From: Apostichopus californicus
Taxonomy: Eukaryota; Echinodermata; Holothuroidea; Aspidochirotida; Stichopodidae
Assembly: GCA_020650975.1 (NCBI GenBank)
Contig: JAIPMN010000279.1
Coordinates: 17,088 to 81,087, forward strand
Direction: 5' to 3'
Length of the DNA: 64,000 bases
Position numbers and translations under genes: made by a program. Shown here piece by piece: positions 25,701-40,700 of the stretch. Within the stretch, counting starts at the first letter, position 1, and the number at the start of each line of letters is the position of its first letter. The notes below the pieces were generated by a model. It worked only from the letters and a program-made list of their open reading frames with translations. It did not search any database and was not told the origin of the DNA.

Positions 25701-28700
25701 CCCCAGTACAGCAGACTTAGGGTATAGTTAATGCATGGCATGTCTTTGCATGACGAGTGATTTCACATGTTACAGATCCCCAGTACAGCAGACTTAGGGT
25801 ATAGTTAATGCATGACATGTCTTTGCATGATGGGTGATTTCACATGTTACAGATCCCCAGTACAGTAGACTTAGGGTATAGTTAATGCATGGCATGTCTT
25901 TGCATGACGGGTGATTTCACATGTTACAGATCCCCAGTACAGCAGACTTAGGGTATAGTTAATGCATGACATGTCTTTGCATGATGGGTGATATCACATG
26001 TTACAGATCCCTAGTACAGCAGACTTAGAGTATAGTTAATGCATGACATGTCTTTGCATGATGGGTGATATCACATGTTACAGATCCCCAGTACAGCAGA
26101 CTTAGAGATAGTTAATGCATGGCCAGTCTTTGCATGATGGGTGATTTCACATGTTACGGATTCCCAGTACAGCAGACTTAGAGATAGTTAATGCATGGCA
26201 TGTCTTTGCATGATGGGTGATATCACATGTTACAGATCCCCAGTACAGCAGACTTAGAGTATAGTTAATGCATGGCATGTCTTTGCATGATGGGTGATGT
26301 CACATGTGAGGACTCAAGTACAGCAGGCTAAGAGTATAGTTAATGCATGGCATGTCTTTGCATGATGGGTGATGTCACATGTGAGGACTCAAGTACAGCA
26401 GAATTAGAGTATATTTTAATGCATGGCATGTCTTTGCATGATGGTTGATTCCACATGTTACTGATCCCCAGTACAGCAGACTTAGAGTGTAGTTAATGTA
26501 TGAAATGTCTTTGCATGATGGGTGATTTCACATGGGAGGACACAAGTACACAGACTCAGAGTATAGTTAATGCATGGCATGTCTTTGCATGATGACTGCT
26601 GTCACGTGGGAGGATACAAGTACAGCGGAATTAGAGTATATTTTAATGCATGGCATGTCTTTGCATGATGGGTGAGTCACATGTGAGGACACAAGTACAG
26701 CACACTTAGAGTATAGTTAATGTATGAAATGTCTTTGCATGATGGGTGATTTCACATGGGAGGACACAAGTACACAGACTTATAGTGTAGTTAATGCATG
26801 GAATGTCTTTGCATGATGGCTGCTGTCACGTGGGAGGATACAAGTACAGCGGAATTAGAGTATATTTTAATGCATGGCATGTCTTTGCATGATGGGTGAG
26901 TCACATGTGAGGACACAAGTACAGCACACTTAGAGTATAGTTAATGTATGAAATGTCTTTGCATGATGGGTGATTTCACATGGGAGGACACAAGTACACA
27001 GACTCAGAGTATAGTTAATGCATGGCATGTCTTTGCATGATGGCTGCTGTCACGTGGGAGGATACAAGTACAGCGGAATTAGAGTATATTTTAATGCATG
27101 GCATGTCTTTGCATGATGGGTGAGTCACATGTGAGGACACAAGTACAGCACACTTAGAGTATAGTTAATGTATGAAATGTCTTTGCATGATGGATGATTT
27201 CACATGGGAGGACACAAGTACACAGACTCAGAGTATAGTTAATGCATGGCATGTCTTTGCATGATGGCTGCTGTCACGTGGGAGGATACAAGTACAGCGG
27301 AATTAGAGTATATTTTAATGCATGGCATGTCTTTGCATGATGGGTGAGTCACATGTGAGGACACAAGTACAGCACACTTAGAGTATAGTTAATGTATGAA
27401 ATGTCTTTGCATGATGGGTGATTTCACATGGGAGGATGCAAGTACACAGACTCAGAGTATAGTTAATGCATGGCATGTCTTTGCATGATGGCTGCTGTCA
27501 CGTGGGAGGATACAAGTACAGCGGAATTAGAGTATATTTTAATGCATGGCATGTCTTTGCATGATGGGTGAGTCACATGTGAGGACACAAGTACAGCACA
27601 CTTAGAGTATAGTTAATGTATGAAACGTCTTTGCATGATGGGTGATTTCACATGGGAGGACACAAGTACACAGACTCAGAGTATAGTTAATGTATGAAAT
27701 GTCTTTGCATGATGGGTGATGTCAAGTGGGAGGATACAAGTAGAGCAGCCATAAAAGTATAGTTCATGTACAACTGCTGTAACTATGTTTCTGTACACTT
27801 CCTCAAACCCACAGCTAACAATCGGAAAGTAAGTAGCCAGAGCACGGACAGTGATGAATTCTACTGTGAAATCAAGAAAGATTCTTTGACCAACCAGTAT
27901 AGAATTGGAACTCCAACCAAACTAGAAGATTTCAAGGGAGATGAGAGCTTACTGAGATCCCCCTCAGCCTGGTCCCCAGGGCTGACTGGTAAGACAGAAA
28001 CATTTAATCAAGCAGGTCCCCTTCCCCTTCACATCAACTTATTTCATCCACCTTCCCTTTAAAGTCACACCGTCAGTCCCCTCATACTCCTCATCTAATA
28101 TTTCAAATTGTTGTTTTTAAAGTCATTTGTTGATCACTGTCCAAAGTACAGGGGGATCATTTGCTATGAACCACTTGTAAGTTTGTGCTGAGCTGTAGTT
28201 TTCATAAATAATGATGTCATACTATTTATGCTAAATTAAGGCTTTTTCTTGACTGATAACACTATAAGATTCCATACAAAATATACATAGTGCCGTTAGT
28301 GGGTGTTAAATGTTTAAACGACTGAAGCATAGATATATGAATATTCAAAAGTAGGGCTGTTATAAACTTGACGTTATGCTTCAATCACATTTGATAGCCT
28401 CTAAAGAAGATCCTGCTAGGATCGAAACGTCAGGCCAACTTTCTTTTACACATTCTCCTACACAGGCTCTCTAGTGGATAAGCAGTTTGTTAACAGTTTT
28501 ATTTTATTTTGACATTTGATTCTTGACAGGTATTGCTGAAGGTATTGATTCACCGGAATACAAACTCAACCAGGAGGCAGCACAGCAACTGGCATTAGTC
28601 TTCACTCCAGAGATGGCCTATATTGCCTATGTACCTCTGTGTAGACTTATAGGAAGGTATGTATATCCAACCAACAGTTGCCACTTTGATACAAAGAATT

Positions 28701-31700
28701 GTTTGGAAAGCAGAAACTAGATGTTGTGTTTCATCTTCCTTTGCTGAAAAGGATATTTTTCTTCAAGATATTAAACTCACAACTGATCAAATTGAAATTT
28801 TCGGATAATTATGGGTCAGTCTTTGAGGGAATGGATTTTAAAATTGTTAGACAGAGCAAAAGTCAGTTAATGCTACACGAACAATTTCTGCGCATTCAGT
28901 AGGACTTTTGGGTTTTTTTTTCACCCAGAGATACCAGTGTCAGTGAAATTTAGGTTGTGAATGATTACAGATGTTGTTTTATAACATGTAATCATGAATT
29001 GTTTGTCTCAGACATCTGGAGATACTTTGCCACTTTCACCCCAATGCTTCATATTCAAGTAGTCTAACATTTGGTTATTGCCAATACAAATGTCTCTTGA
29101 TACCATTGTATCATGTGAGAGGTACTTTGGTAGGTACTCAAGTGGTTTTTGCTTGGGTTTGATTGCAGTCAAGATATCATGTGTGTCACAATTTTTGAAA
29201 GTCTTTAAGTTTTGAACATTATCGTTAAATACTCACTTTAAAACATGTTTCCGGTAAGCCCTTTGCACCTTGTCTTAAGTTTGGTTCATTTTACTATTAT
29301 ATGGTGGTCGGTATTCCCATCAGAGAACTGTATTAAGCTTTGATGAACACACCTTGGCTGCTTAAAGTGTTTGAAGTGCACATTGCTGTTTGCTTTCATA
29401 GCATCCACATGGAGAACACCATGCCGAACCATGATCTAATTTGGAAGCTTTACAGCAGTCACGAAAAGGTCATCTCAAACAAACCTCACCAGAATACCAA
29501 AGAGAGAACCAAGGAACTAGGTAGGTCACCTGTGTGTTTCACATATCGTACCGCCAAATGGCATTACATCATCACCTTAGCAGACATTGGGGGTGATTGT
29601 ACTACCCATGACATGCTCACTTGTTGTGTAAGACATCTATAAACATACTGTGTCTGATGTAGAGAGGACTATAGGGTGGGTTATTGGTGCCAACGACCTA
29701 CCCAGTGGTCGTTCATGTACATGGTGAGGTAACAGGACCATGGATATGATAGGTCACCAACAACCAGTACAGTGGTTGTTTGTGACATTGTAGGACATAA
29801 ATACATAAATAGAATCAACGAGTGGGTCATGCAGGTTAGGTGGTTATGACCCCTTCACCATGCATGATTATAGGTAACAGCATCAGAGAACTATGTTACG
29901 CGTGATTGAACCCCATATACCACAGATTATAAACATCCCCTTTAAATCATGTACAACTCCCTTTAACTCATTTTACCAGCTTAGCCATATTAGTATCTGG
30001 AATACATCAACTTTTAATTAAGATCAATTAAAGATCCTTTTGAGTGATTTGTTAGCATTATGCCCTGATTTATATAACACATTAAGATAAACGATCACAA
30101 TACCATGACCACATTTCAGTTCCAACTGACCGCGTTTCAGTGTGTTCCCAAGGTATTTTGAACTTTTATAAACCCCAGCTGTTTAGACCAAGTAGATTCT
30201 GCCCTTAACATACTACTTTCTGTATACAACCAATCAGGTCATTTTCACCGCTTGGATTGATCCCACTCATTGGTACTTTAATTAATGTGATTGGCTTGTA
30301 CATTTTACCCTATCAGAAGAAATAGAAATAGTCATACAAAGTTAGACAACATGTATGAGTAAAATAATATAGTAGAATAGAGATCTTTTTAGAGATAAAA
30401 GAGAGAGACTCAGATTCTAAGAGTCCACCCAGAGACTTGACAAGAATAAAGAACACAGAACTTGAAACTTTAGTTCCAGTGTTTTATGTTATTTTTATAT
30501 CAGAGAGCCCCAAGCTAGGACCCACATAACAATTGGATAGGCTAGCAATGACCCCATTCACTGCATGGTAGTATGAAGAAACTACTGTACCATGCTGCCT
30601 GCTCCAAGTAACAACCAAAATAAATGGTTGCCTAGAGCCTGTTTCAGAGTGATTTTGATGACCCTTACACAGCCTGTCATCAGGTGATAGCACCACACAG
30701 ATGCAAGTGTTACCCACATCTTTGTTCAATGGTTGTGTTTCACCCTTGTACCATTCCCACCAGATTTGAGCACCGATGAGTTTGATGTGATATCCACAAC
30801 CTATTCACTGTAGTTGGATGTGACCCCTTGTAGCATGCCTGGTCTAGAGGTTTTGATGTTACGTTCATTAGTCATACAAAACGTTACCAATATGTCTATC
30901 CTAGGTGTTTGAAATGAGACTAACTGCTTTTGGTAGCTGGGATCTTTTTAATCTTGAAATCTAGTTGTTTGGAATAAGTCTCATATTTCCTTTGCTTTTA
31001 CTATGAGACTAGAATGTTTTTCTTCCACAAGCTGCTAGTGTTTGGTTGCTTTAGTTGATATAGATATCTCTTGGTTGCCATGTTAAAATGAAAGTCATTC
31101 TCTGTGTCTCTCTTAGGCATGATTTTATCATTCATGTTTGAAAATGTTACAATGCACATTATAGAAATTCATGTAGCTCCCAGAGTAATCATAAAGTGGC
31201 TGGGACATTTGGTTATTAACATTATAAACTAGCTCTTTAATTGTTTTCTTTGACTGCTTGCAAAATCTCTCTATTAATTATTAAATGGAAAAGAAAAGGT
31301 AAACTTTTGGTCCATTTCCTTTTCTTACTACAATTTAGCTCAGAGTATAAGCTAGCTCTTTTCATGACTGTATGTGAAAGTTATTGCAACCAATTTGTAT
31401 TTCTATATGTGCAGTGGCGGAGCTAGGGGTATTGGTCAGGAGGGGCGAGAATGGGCTGTAGGGGCGCTTTCAACACTATCTAAGCGGAGCGCCACCACTG
31501 GTTGGCGCATAGCGTACAGAAAATTTTTCAGTAAAGATACTCCCTAGATCGCCGGAAATGACCCTTTCCGGGCCTGGCTAATTTGCAGATAAACGAAGAA
31601 TAAATAGGTGTCATCGCCAAATTACACCAACAAAATGTGACAAATGTCAATAAGTAGATGAGAGCGCAATAAAAAAGTCAATAATCTAGAATAAGTAAAA

Positions 31701-34700
31701 AGTGGTAAAGAGCTGAAAAGGGCGCCAGCAGTCCATTTGAGTCCGTCAGGGGGGCATCCGCCCTCCCCCTGACTGTATGGACGCTCCGCCACTGTATGTG
31801 TGTAGATATATGCTTTGTTAGTAATCCAATATCTAGACCGTTCTTAAATGCTATTTCTATCTCTATGGTACTTAGACCATTGTTAAGTGCTATTTCTATC
31901 TCTATGGTACTTATGAGTTTAAGTTTTGTCTCCTTCCATTTCGTTAGAAATTCCTAGCACTGTTGTCAATGAGAGATCTAGTAGCCCAGGTAACGTCTTG
32001 TCTTTCCTTCCTTTTTTAAAAAAAAAAAAAAAACACTTTGCATGTTATCGTTTAGTTTACATATGTACATTGTACATTCTGTCATTATGTATGTACATAT
32101 GTATGATGTTTTCAGTGTTGTACATCTTTGTATACACATCTGTAAGTTTGGCATTATTTGTGTTTATTGTACTGTACATCTTGATATATGTAAATGTATA
32201 TGTTATGCTATTCATCATTCTATGTACATACGTTTATTGTCCTGCATGCATCATTATCATATTGTACATAGCATACATGCATGTGTATTGTACTAAACAC
32301 TGAATATGTAAATTGTACGGTACCTTACTACATATGTACGTATGTATATAGTGTCATGTACACTTTGTTGTATATGCATGGCATTTTATATAGATATAGA
32401 TAGAATGATAGACGGACGGATGGACCGACGGACAGAAATATACCCATGTTTATTAGTCTTAATAATAAGTGTAAAAACGTATCTTATTTTACTGCACAAC
32501 AAAGTACTGTCTGTTTGCCCAATCAGCTAGTTGCTCAGATTAGCCACATTTCATCCCATCTGTCATTTATCCATACACAGAGCTGCCATTCCAGTACAAA
32601 TTATTTGCAAGCAGTAGGCTATCTGTTTAAACAAAAGTCCTTGTGAACATCTGTAGCTTCAAAAACAACACCTAGATGTTCGTAGACAAATCAGCTTAAA
32701 TGTAAAATTATTTGACCTTCTGTAGTTTGACCTTGGTATATACACTATACCCTTGTCCAGACATATAAGCATAGCTTCACTGCAGTAAAGTTGGTATCGG
32801 GAACAGAAAGCTTACAGCTATATTGAATACTAATGTGTTTGCATTGTCTGCATGTTGGTGGTACAAAGACAAACACATTTGAGTACAATATATCAAATGT
32901 TCATAAAGTTCATTCTGAAATTTGGCAGTTCTGTATGCATGTAAAATAGTTGCTTTTAAACCCATCTCATTTCTGCACACCATGTCATTCTGTCCATTCT
33001 CATCATATCATGGGAGATCATTGAACTAACTTGGTAGGATTTTGTTAGGCCCTGTTAGAAGTGAAAAGCTTCACCTTCTGACGATGACAGGACCTTCCGA
33101 AAGCAACATATCAGCTTCAAAACACTACCAGCATTGGACTATAGTTTTAAACTGTTTGTTGTCAGTTCCTACTAGTACAAAGCTAAACAGTTTCAATGCT
33201 GAAAGTATCCATCAAATTTGTAAAATTTTATGGCTACTTTGAAGTAGTAATACAATTAGGATCACTTGAAGCAGTAGCAAAAATGATACAGTAGGTAGTT
33301 TGGGATGACTCTGCTAAAAAGAAAAGCTATTCAACAAAGTGGTTTATGGTCTATCTGATTATTGATTAATGTAAAGTAGATTAGACAATTTCATCATGTT
33401 CATCTTGATATGTCTGAACTTTCTGTTACTCCTTGGAGGGAGCAGATATATTTCAGTGCAAATTGGCATCCATCTTTTATTGTGAAAGATTTCTCTGCTT
33501 TTAAGGGATGGAAGAGGGGTGTGGGGACAGAGGGAAGTGATGGGAACCTACAAACCTGTCAAATCTCAGCCTGGTCACCCATTTTAATAGGTGATCCATG
33601 AAATGCATAAGCCAGGGGTTCCCTAACTGGGGTGCATGAACCCCCAGGGGGTGCGTGAGTCCATCCCAGGGAGACGTTTCTGAAAGTCAAACTAGAGTAC
33701 TTTTTGTTGGACTAAAATCTGATATATCATATAATTTAGTAATGTACAAAAGTCGTACCTATCGACAAACCCTACAATATTACACTATGAACTTGATCTT
33801 TTACGAAGCACTGTTATACGTATCATAGTATAATAATGACTCAGATTGTGTCTCAAAAAGTTGGGGATTCCTGGACAACTGTGACATCCACAGGGGGTTC
33901 GTGGGGGGATAAAGTTAGTGAAACCCTGGCATAAGCCAAAGTTAAAAGTGAGGTCTGATCCTTAATCACAGCATTGATGACCACTGTAGGTGGCCTTTGC
34001 AGTATCTTTCCTAGTAGTAACCTGCTTCTAAATAAAATTATGTATGTGGATCCTGTTTAGCCGGTCTTACTGAAACTTTATTTGTATTGAGTTGCATGCA
34101 TAGACTCCCATCTTTTCTTACTAGACTTACAGTAGAATTGAGGTATATATATTACCATTAACAATATTTGTAGATTCTCACTACTGTGATAAAATCACAT
34201 GTTCTTGATTAAGTTTACAAAAATATGTTTCAAGTACCTCAGAATATTCTCATTATAAGTGTTACATGTAGCATGTGCATGCAGCAAGGCTTCCTTTTAG
34301 CCTATTTTCCATAAATAACAAATAACAAAAGTTTGCATGTGATTATCATATCATATTTAATAGCACAGAGCCAATAAGTCAGGCCCTGGGGACAATTATG
34401 TCACCAGACCCCTTTTGGAACTCTTCAACTTTTCCATAAATTAATTATGACGTCGAGGATAAACTATTCATCATCCCATACTTTGCTGGGCCCCCTCCCT
34501 ATTTTCCTTAACTCTGTCTTGTTTTCTTGCGCCCCCTCAGAATTTTCCTTGGACCCCTTTGAAATAATTCCCAGGCCCAATAATTGACTCCAGGTCTTGG
34601 GGACTGTAATTCCATGCTCCTCTTGTGAACAGGTCTGCATTAGCATGAAGTTATTACTTTTCATGTTCCCAGTTTTTGTTCTGGAATATGATTGACGTTG

Positions 34701-37700
34701 AAGACTCAGTCTAAACACCTCTTGAACGACACCATAGAAACTTCAAAGCCAGCTGGTTGTCATGGTTATGCATCCTTTGAAGAGTGTACGTCATACTGTA
34801 AAGCTGATGAGATCTTCTTTTCCTTGTCCTTTTTTCGCAGTTCCTGGCAGTTCAGAGGGCTCAGCTAGTGATGCATCTGGAGGGTTTGGGAGAAATGTCA
34901 TCATGACCGGGAATCGAATCGATCTCTCCAGCCAGGAGACATCAACTTCACAGGGAACTGAGGACGAAAAGGAAGCAGGGTAGGCCAATAACCACACAAT
35001 TCACGGGGGGGGGGGTTAGGGGGGATGCAATTTTATAGGAGGATGTTTAGTGTTTTCTTTTCAGATAGGAGGAGATGTCTACAAACTATGTCACTGAATA
35101 ACTGACCAAATCTACTAACAAAAAATCTCCCCATTATTGGTTTTAACATCTGGCCAATTGCAATACAAATCAAAATAGACTATTAATTAGCAATTGTAGT
35201 GCCTCACAATCAGACATATTATTGTTACTGGTTCACTTTACTGATCCAAAGTATACATTCTTGTCGCAGGTGGCAGCAAAGTATATGAAATCCTACTGTT
35301 GATAAATGACACCAAAGTTCATGTTCCTTCTATTTTTTAAAGAAATGTTGGTGAGCTAATGATCATGGAATAATAATTACAGAAGAGCATTTCTTACTTT
35401 TAGAAACTAGTTACTAATCTAGCATCTCTTGGATGTATAAAAACACAATGTTCTCCATTCAAGAAACAAGGTTCACATATAGGCATTAGCATCTCCACCT
35501 ACACTCCTACATGACAAAAGATAAAGTACTTAAAGTAAATGATTCATGATGGTACATTAATGATGTTACACTTGACTGTTAAGGTTGTTAGACTGTCCCC
35601 AATCCTCTGTCATCCTTCCTCTCTAAATTAACCGACTATTAACTGATCTTCTTTTTACATTTGACATAACTATGGAATTGTCTGATGTCTTTTTTTAGGT
35701 CTCGTTCAAATCGGCATTTGAAAGGTTCCTGGCTTCATTACTGGGAGCAGTTCGTTGGTGAGTGTTGTTTCGTTGATTCGCATCGTCTCATTGGCTTTTA
35801 GGTAGACTGACCTGTTTATGATGTCACATACTATGAGCTCCTCATTTGTTAGGGTTAATGATATGCATATAATTTAATATTATGTAAATCCCTTGTCAAT
35901 GTTTCATCATTAATGCATCTCTCTGTCAGGACTGAGGATAAGTTTAATGAGTACTTTCTCTCAATTTCCAGGTTGTGGAGAGGGTAATGATTCGTACCAT
36001 CTGTCTCAGATGAAGCTGCAGATGTTTGCTGGTAAGTCTTCTCAAACAGTATATACTTCATATTTAAAGAAATACACCTGAAATAGTCACCACACTCTAA
36101 ATAAGTGCCCCACAATAGGCAGTTTATGGGCCACATCTGACCCACGGAAACTTTCAATCTGAAGAGCAAAGAGAGAATTATACCCAATCTGCTAGCCCTT
36201 GAAGCTGCAGGACGTAGAATGCTAGGGTGAAGTGGTACCCGATCTGCTAGCCCTTAAAGCTGCAGGCTGTAGAATGCTAGGGAGAATTGGTACCCAATCT
36301 GCTAGCCGTTAAAGCTGCAGGCCGACGATAGGGAGAAGTGGTATCAAATCTGCTAGCCCTTAAAGCTGCAGGCTGTTGAATGCTAGGGAGAATTGGTAAC
36401 CAATCTGCTAGCCCTTAAAGCTGCAGGCTGTAGAACACTAGGGAGAATTGGTACCCAATCTGCTAACCCTTAAAGCTGCAGGCTGTAGAATGCCAGGGAG
36501 AATTGGTACCCAATCTTCTAGCCCTTAAAGCTGCAGGCTTTAGAATGATAGGGAGAATTGGTACCCAATCTGCTAGCCCTTAAAGCTGCAGGCTGTAGAA
36601 CGATAGGGAGAATTGGTACCCGATCTGCTAGCCCTTAAAGCTGCAGGCTGTAGAATGCTAGGGAGAATTGGTACCCAATCTGCTAGCCCTTAAAGCTGTA
36701 GGCTGTAGAATGCTACGAAGAAGTGGTACCCAATCTGCTAACCCTTAAAGCTGCAGGCTGTAGAATGATAGGGAGAATTGGTACTCGATCTGCTAGCCCT
36801 TAAAGCTGCAGGCTGTAGAACACTAGGGAGAATTGGTATCAAATCTGCTAGCCCTTAAAGCTGCAGGCTGTAGAATGCCAGGGAGAATTGGTACCCAATC
36901 TGCTAGCCCTTAAAGCTGCAGGCTGTAGAATGCTAGGGAGAATTGGTACCCAATCTTCTAGCCCTTAAAGCTGCAGGCTGTAGAATGCTAGGGAGAATTG
37001 GTACCCAATCTGCTAGCCCTTAAAGCTGCAGGGTGTAGAACGATATGGAGAATTGGTACCCGATCTGCTAGCCCTTAAAGCTGCAGGCCGACGATAGGGA
37101 GAATTGGTACCCGATCTGCTAGCCCTTAAAGCTGCAGGCCGACGATAGGGAGAAGTGGTACCCAATCTGCTAGCCCTTAAAGCTGCAGGCTGTAGAACGA
37201 TATGGAGAATTGGTACCCGATCTGCTAGCCCTTAAAGCTGCAGGCTGTAGAATGCCAGGGAGAATTGGTACCCAATCTGCTAGCCCTTAAGCTGCAGGCC
37301 GACGATAGGGAGAAGTGGTATCAAATCTGCTAGCCCTTAAAGCTGCAGGCTGTTGAATGCTAGGGAGAATTGGTACCCAATCTGCTAGCCCTTAAAGCTG
37401 CAGGCTGTAGAACACTAGGGAGAATTGGTACCCAATCTTCTAGCCCTTAAAGCTGCAGGCTTTAGAATGATAGGGAGAATTGGTACCCAATCTGCTAGCC
37501 CTTAAAGCTGCAGGCCGACGATAGGGAGAATTGGTACTTGATCTGCTAGCCCTAAAAGCTGCAGGCTGTAGAATGCCTGGGAGAATTGGTACCCAATCTG
37601 CTAGCCCTTAAAGCTGCAGACCGACGATAGGGAGAATTGGTACCCAATCTGCTAGCCGTTAAAGCTGCAGGCTGTAGGCCACCATATAATAACCCTGCAT

Positions 37701-40700
37701 ATTGCTCAATCTAGGTAAAGTGAAATTTTGGTTCTCTCCGACCTTTGCCCGAACCAATAACAATACCAATGAAAAGATGGTTATTACAGATAACCTGATA
37801 AAATTTGAACATCAGATATACCTTGTAAATCAGATTAAAAGTTTGTATATTTGAGAAAGTGAGCCATTATCACATGATTAAATTGTCCATACTACTGAGC
37901 TGGATACCACTTCCCAATGTGTACATATGTATAGGCTCAAATCACAGTGAAGAACACAGGAAGTTGTTGTGTCATGATTGTGGCTTATCACAGCCACCAC
38001 AAAGAGTAGCAGGTTGTAATCTTAGATCTTGCTGATTGTGGCTTCATTTTCATGTTATTTGGTCTTGAGGCTTCCTGAATCTATGAACTCTGCACTCTGT
38101 TTCAGGTCACTCTGCTGGCATCAAAGCATTGCAGGTTTTACCGAACGAAAATTCGTTTGCGAGTGCAAGCAAGGACAAAACAGTGAAACTCTGGTCACTC
38201 CGTAACTACGGAGATGGTTCGTCTAATGTGGCATGCCAATTTACATATCCACATCACAAAAAGACGGTGTTTGCCCTCAACTACCTGGAGTCCCAGAGAT
38301 TAATTGCTTCCTGTGATGGCAATGTTTATGTAAGTTTTGGATGTGATTGCAATGGTTTTTACATTCACTTCAGTTAGATGCTTTCTTGTAGTTTTTGCAT
38401 TTACTGTGAAGTGTGGGCTACTGAAGGCCATGGACTGGGGTAGGTTGGGGGAGGGAGGAGGGGGGAGAGAGGAATTAAGGAGAGGAGGATAAACAATAGG
38501 AAAGGCACATAGGCTGGGAAGGAGAAATTGCACAAGCAGGAGAAGGAGGAATTGGTGGGGAATCATGGGAGATGCAAAGGCAGAGGCAGGGTATAGGCAA
38601 GAAAAGGAAAAGTTGGGAAAGGATGGAAGGAAAGGGAAAGTCACTTGGTCCAGGGGTAAGCATGAGAGGGGGGTGGGATAGGAATTGGTAGGGGATACGA
38701 GAATGGATATAGTCATGAGGACAGTGGATTGGCAGGAGATGGATGAACTGGTAGGAGATAGAGAGAAGGGAGGAATTGTAAAGGTGGAGATGGAGGGATC
38801 CAAGGGAGATCACAGAAGGGGAAGAGATGTACAGGCAGGGGATGACCAAGGGAAGGAGGAGTAGGTGTTGCAAAAAAGAAAATGAAGCATCGGGCAAGTA
38901 TGGGGATAAGCAGGGGATGGAGATATTTTGCAGTTATAGGGGAATGGGGAGAACGGGGAATGGGAAGGTAGGGTATGAGCAGTGGTGCAGTTGGTTGTGG
39001 AGGAGGACATGGTCAATGTATTTCTTTGTATTATTTTGAGAGCAAAGCTATTTTCCCTGTTTGTAAGAATATTGGTGACATTCTAAAGATCTATCTCAAT
39101 TTTGTTGTATTTGTTAGGTTTGGGATCCATACGGTAGTGGTGCAGCCTTACGAGGGTACGACCTGAGTAAGAACGTACCGACATGTATGGTGGCAATGCC
39201 TGCACCCAGCCCAGTCATAATGGTGTCCACCCCAGATGCTACAGTCAAAATTATCGACATCAGGCATGCTGTAGTTCAACATGCGTTGAAGATTTCTACT
39301 GGACCTCTGGGTAAGTTTTCAATATCAGTTCAATCATTTTCGTAACGTAATAACAAAGAGAAGAGTCAGAAAGAACACAATATAAGCATATATAGCAGAG
39401 CGAGGAACCACGAAACAGAAAAATGACTGCAGGACTTCAGAGGAAGTGCAAACTAGAGATTGTGAATTAAAAAATCTCTGGGATACAGCAGATGAAATAC
39501 AAGGAAAGTTGAAACGTGAATGAACAGTTCAGAAGAGAATTTGGTCAAACCACCACCTGAGATGTAAAAAGACCCCCCCCCCTTCAAACTCTACCCTATA
39601 CACCACAACAACAAGAACCAGAAAATAGTGAACACCCTAAACAGGATGGAAAATGGTAAGAATACTGAGAGAGGTTTGTAACTAGTTTTAGTTTAAAGTT
39701 AATAATAATTTCAATGACTTGAAACAGCCTATGAAATAACTCCAGATCTTAGGACATGTGAATTAAGTACAATGACGGGTGGAATTCAAGTGGTTTGGGC
39801 AAATCTGGAGAGAGAGAGGTACTTTATTTCTAATGTTGTGGTTCTATACTGAAAAATGCAAAAAGGAAAAGAGGTTGGAGAGTTCCCATTGAATGATTGT
39901 GGTATAAATGTGATGATTTGATAACTCCTGGTGTCATAAATGTTGAAGGTGTTGAGGTTAGCAAAAAGATTGTTACTTATGAGCGAGATACAAACTCTTT
40001 CTAATCTAACGACCTTCCCCTTTTTCATGAATGTGAATTTTCTGATTGGAAAGATATTTGCCTCAGGCAGAATTACAGTAAGATTAGTAATGTAAAATAA
40101 TTGTGTTATATGTAGAGTGGAGAAATACTTGGTTAGGTTTATTGAATCTAAGATGGGTGAGAATATAACAACACCTTTGAAAACTAAACTGATAAATTTT
40201 ATTTATAATCAATGTGAGTTAATATTATTGCTTTTAACAGTAGGTCTGTAAACAGTTTTACCAGATAGGCATATTATGCCAAAGACATCACAGGACAGGT
40301 TTTCTGAACAAGTAGAAGTGTGTTGGCCTTAAACCACATGCTTTCACGTTGCAACACCTGCTCAACAATAGCAATAAATAGGACCGTGAACAAAACAAAA
40401 GGTTCACATATCAACAGCCAAAACAATCATAGAAATGTTACTACTGGAACAGTGAAGTTCTTTGATATAAATAATAATGAGTAATGGACTGTCAATTTGT
40501 TAAGGTTTAAGGCAGTTTTATTGTCAAAGACATAATGACTTGAAAATTATTGCAAAGGAAGCCCAGTTTCTTTTGAACTTGGAGAGTAAAAATATTTATG
40601 CTCAATGGTGTCAAAAGCTTTCTAGAAATCAAAGGAGTGTGCCCCTGATATAATGACGTTTTTAAAAAAGCAACAACATAATGTGAGTGAGACACTTAAC

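Noticed and set aside
25262-27772. CRISPR-like or satellite-centromere array
   Set aside because: Units are contiguous with no spacers, the DNA is an animal intron and there are no cas genes. It is a minisatellite.
38300-38897. Pro/Ser/Leu-rich minus-strand frames of 167 and 140 residues
   Set aside because: They are produced by the purine-rich + strand. They lack stops because of composition and overlap each other in different frames.
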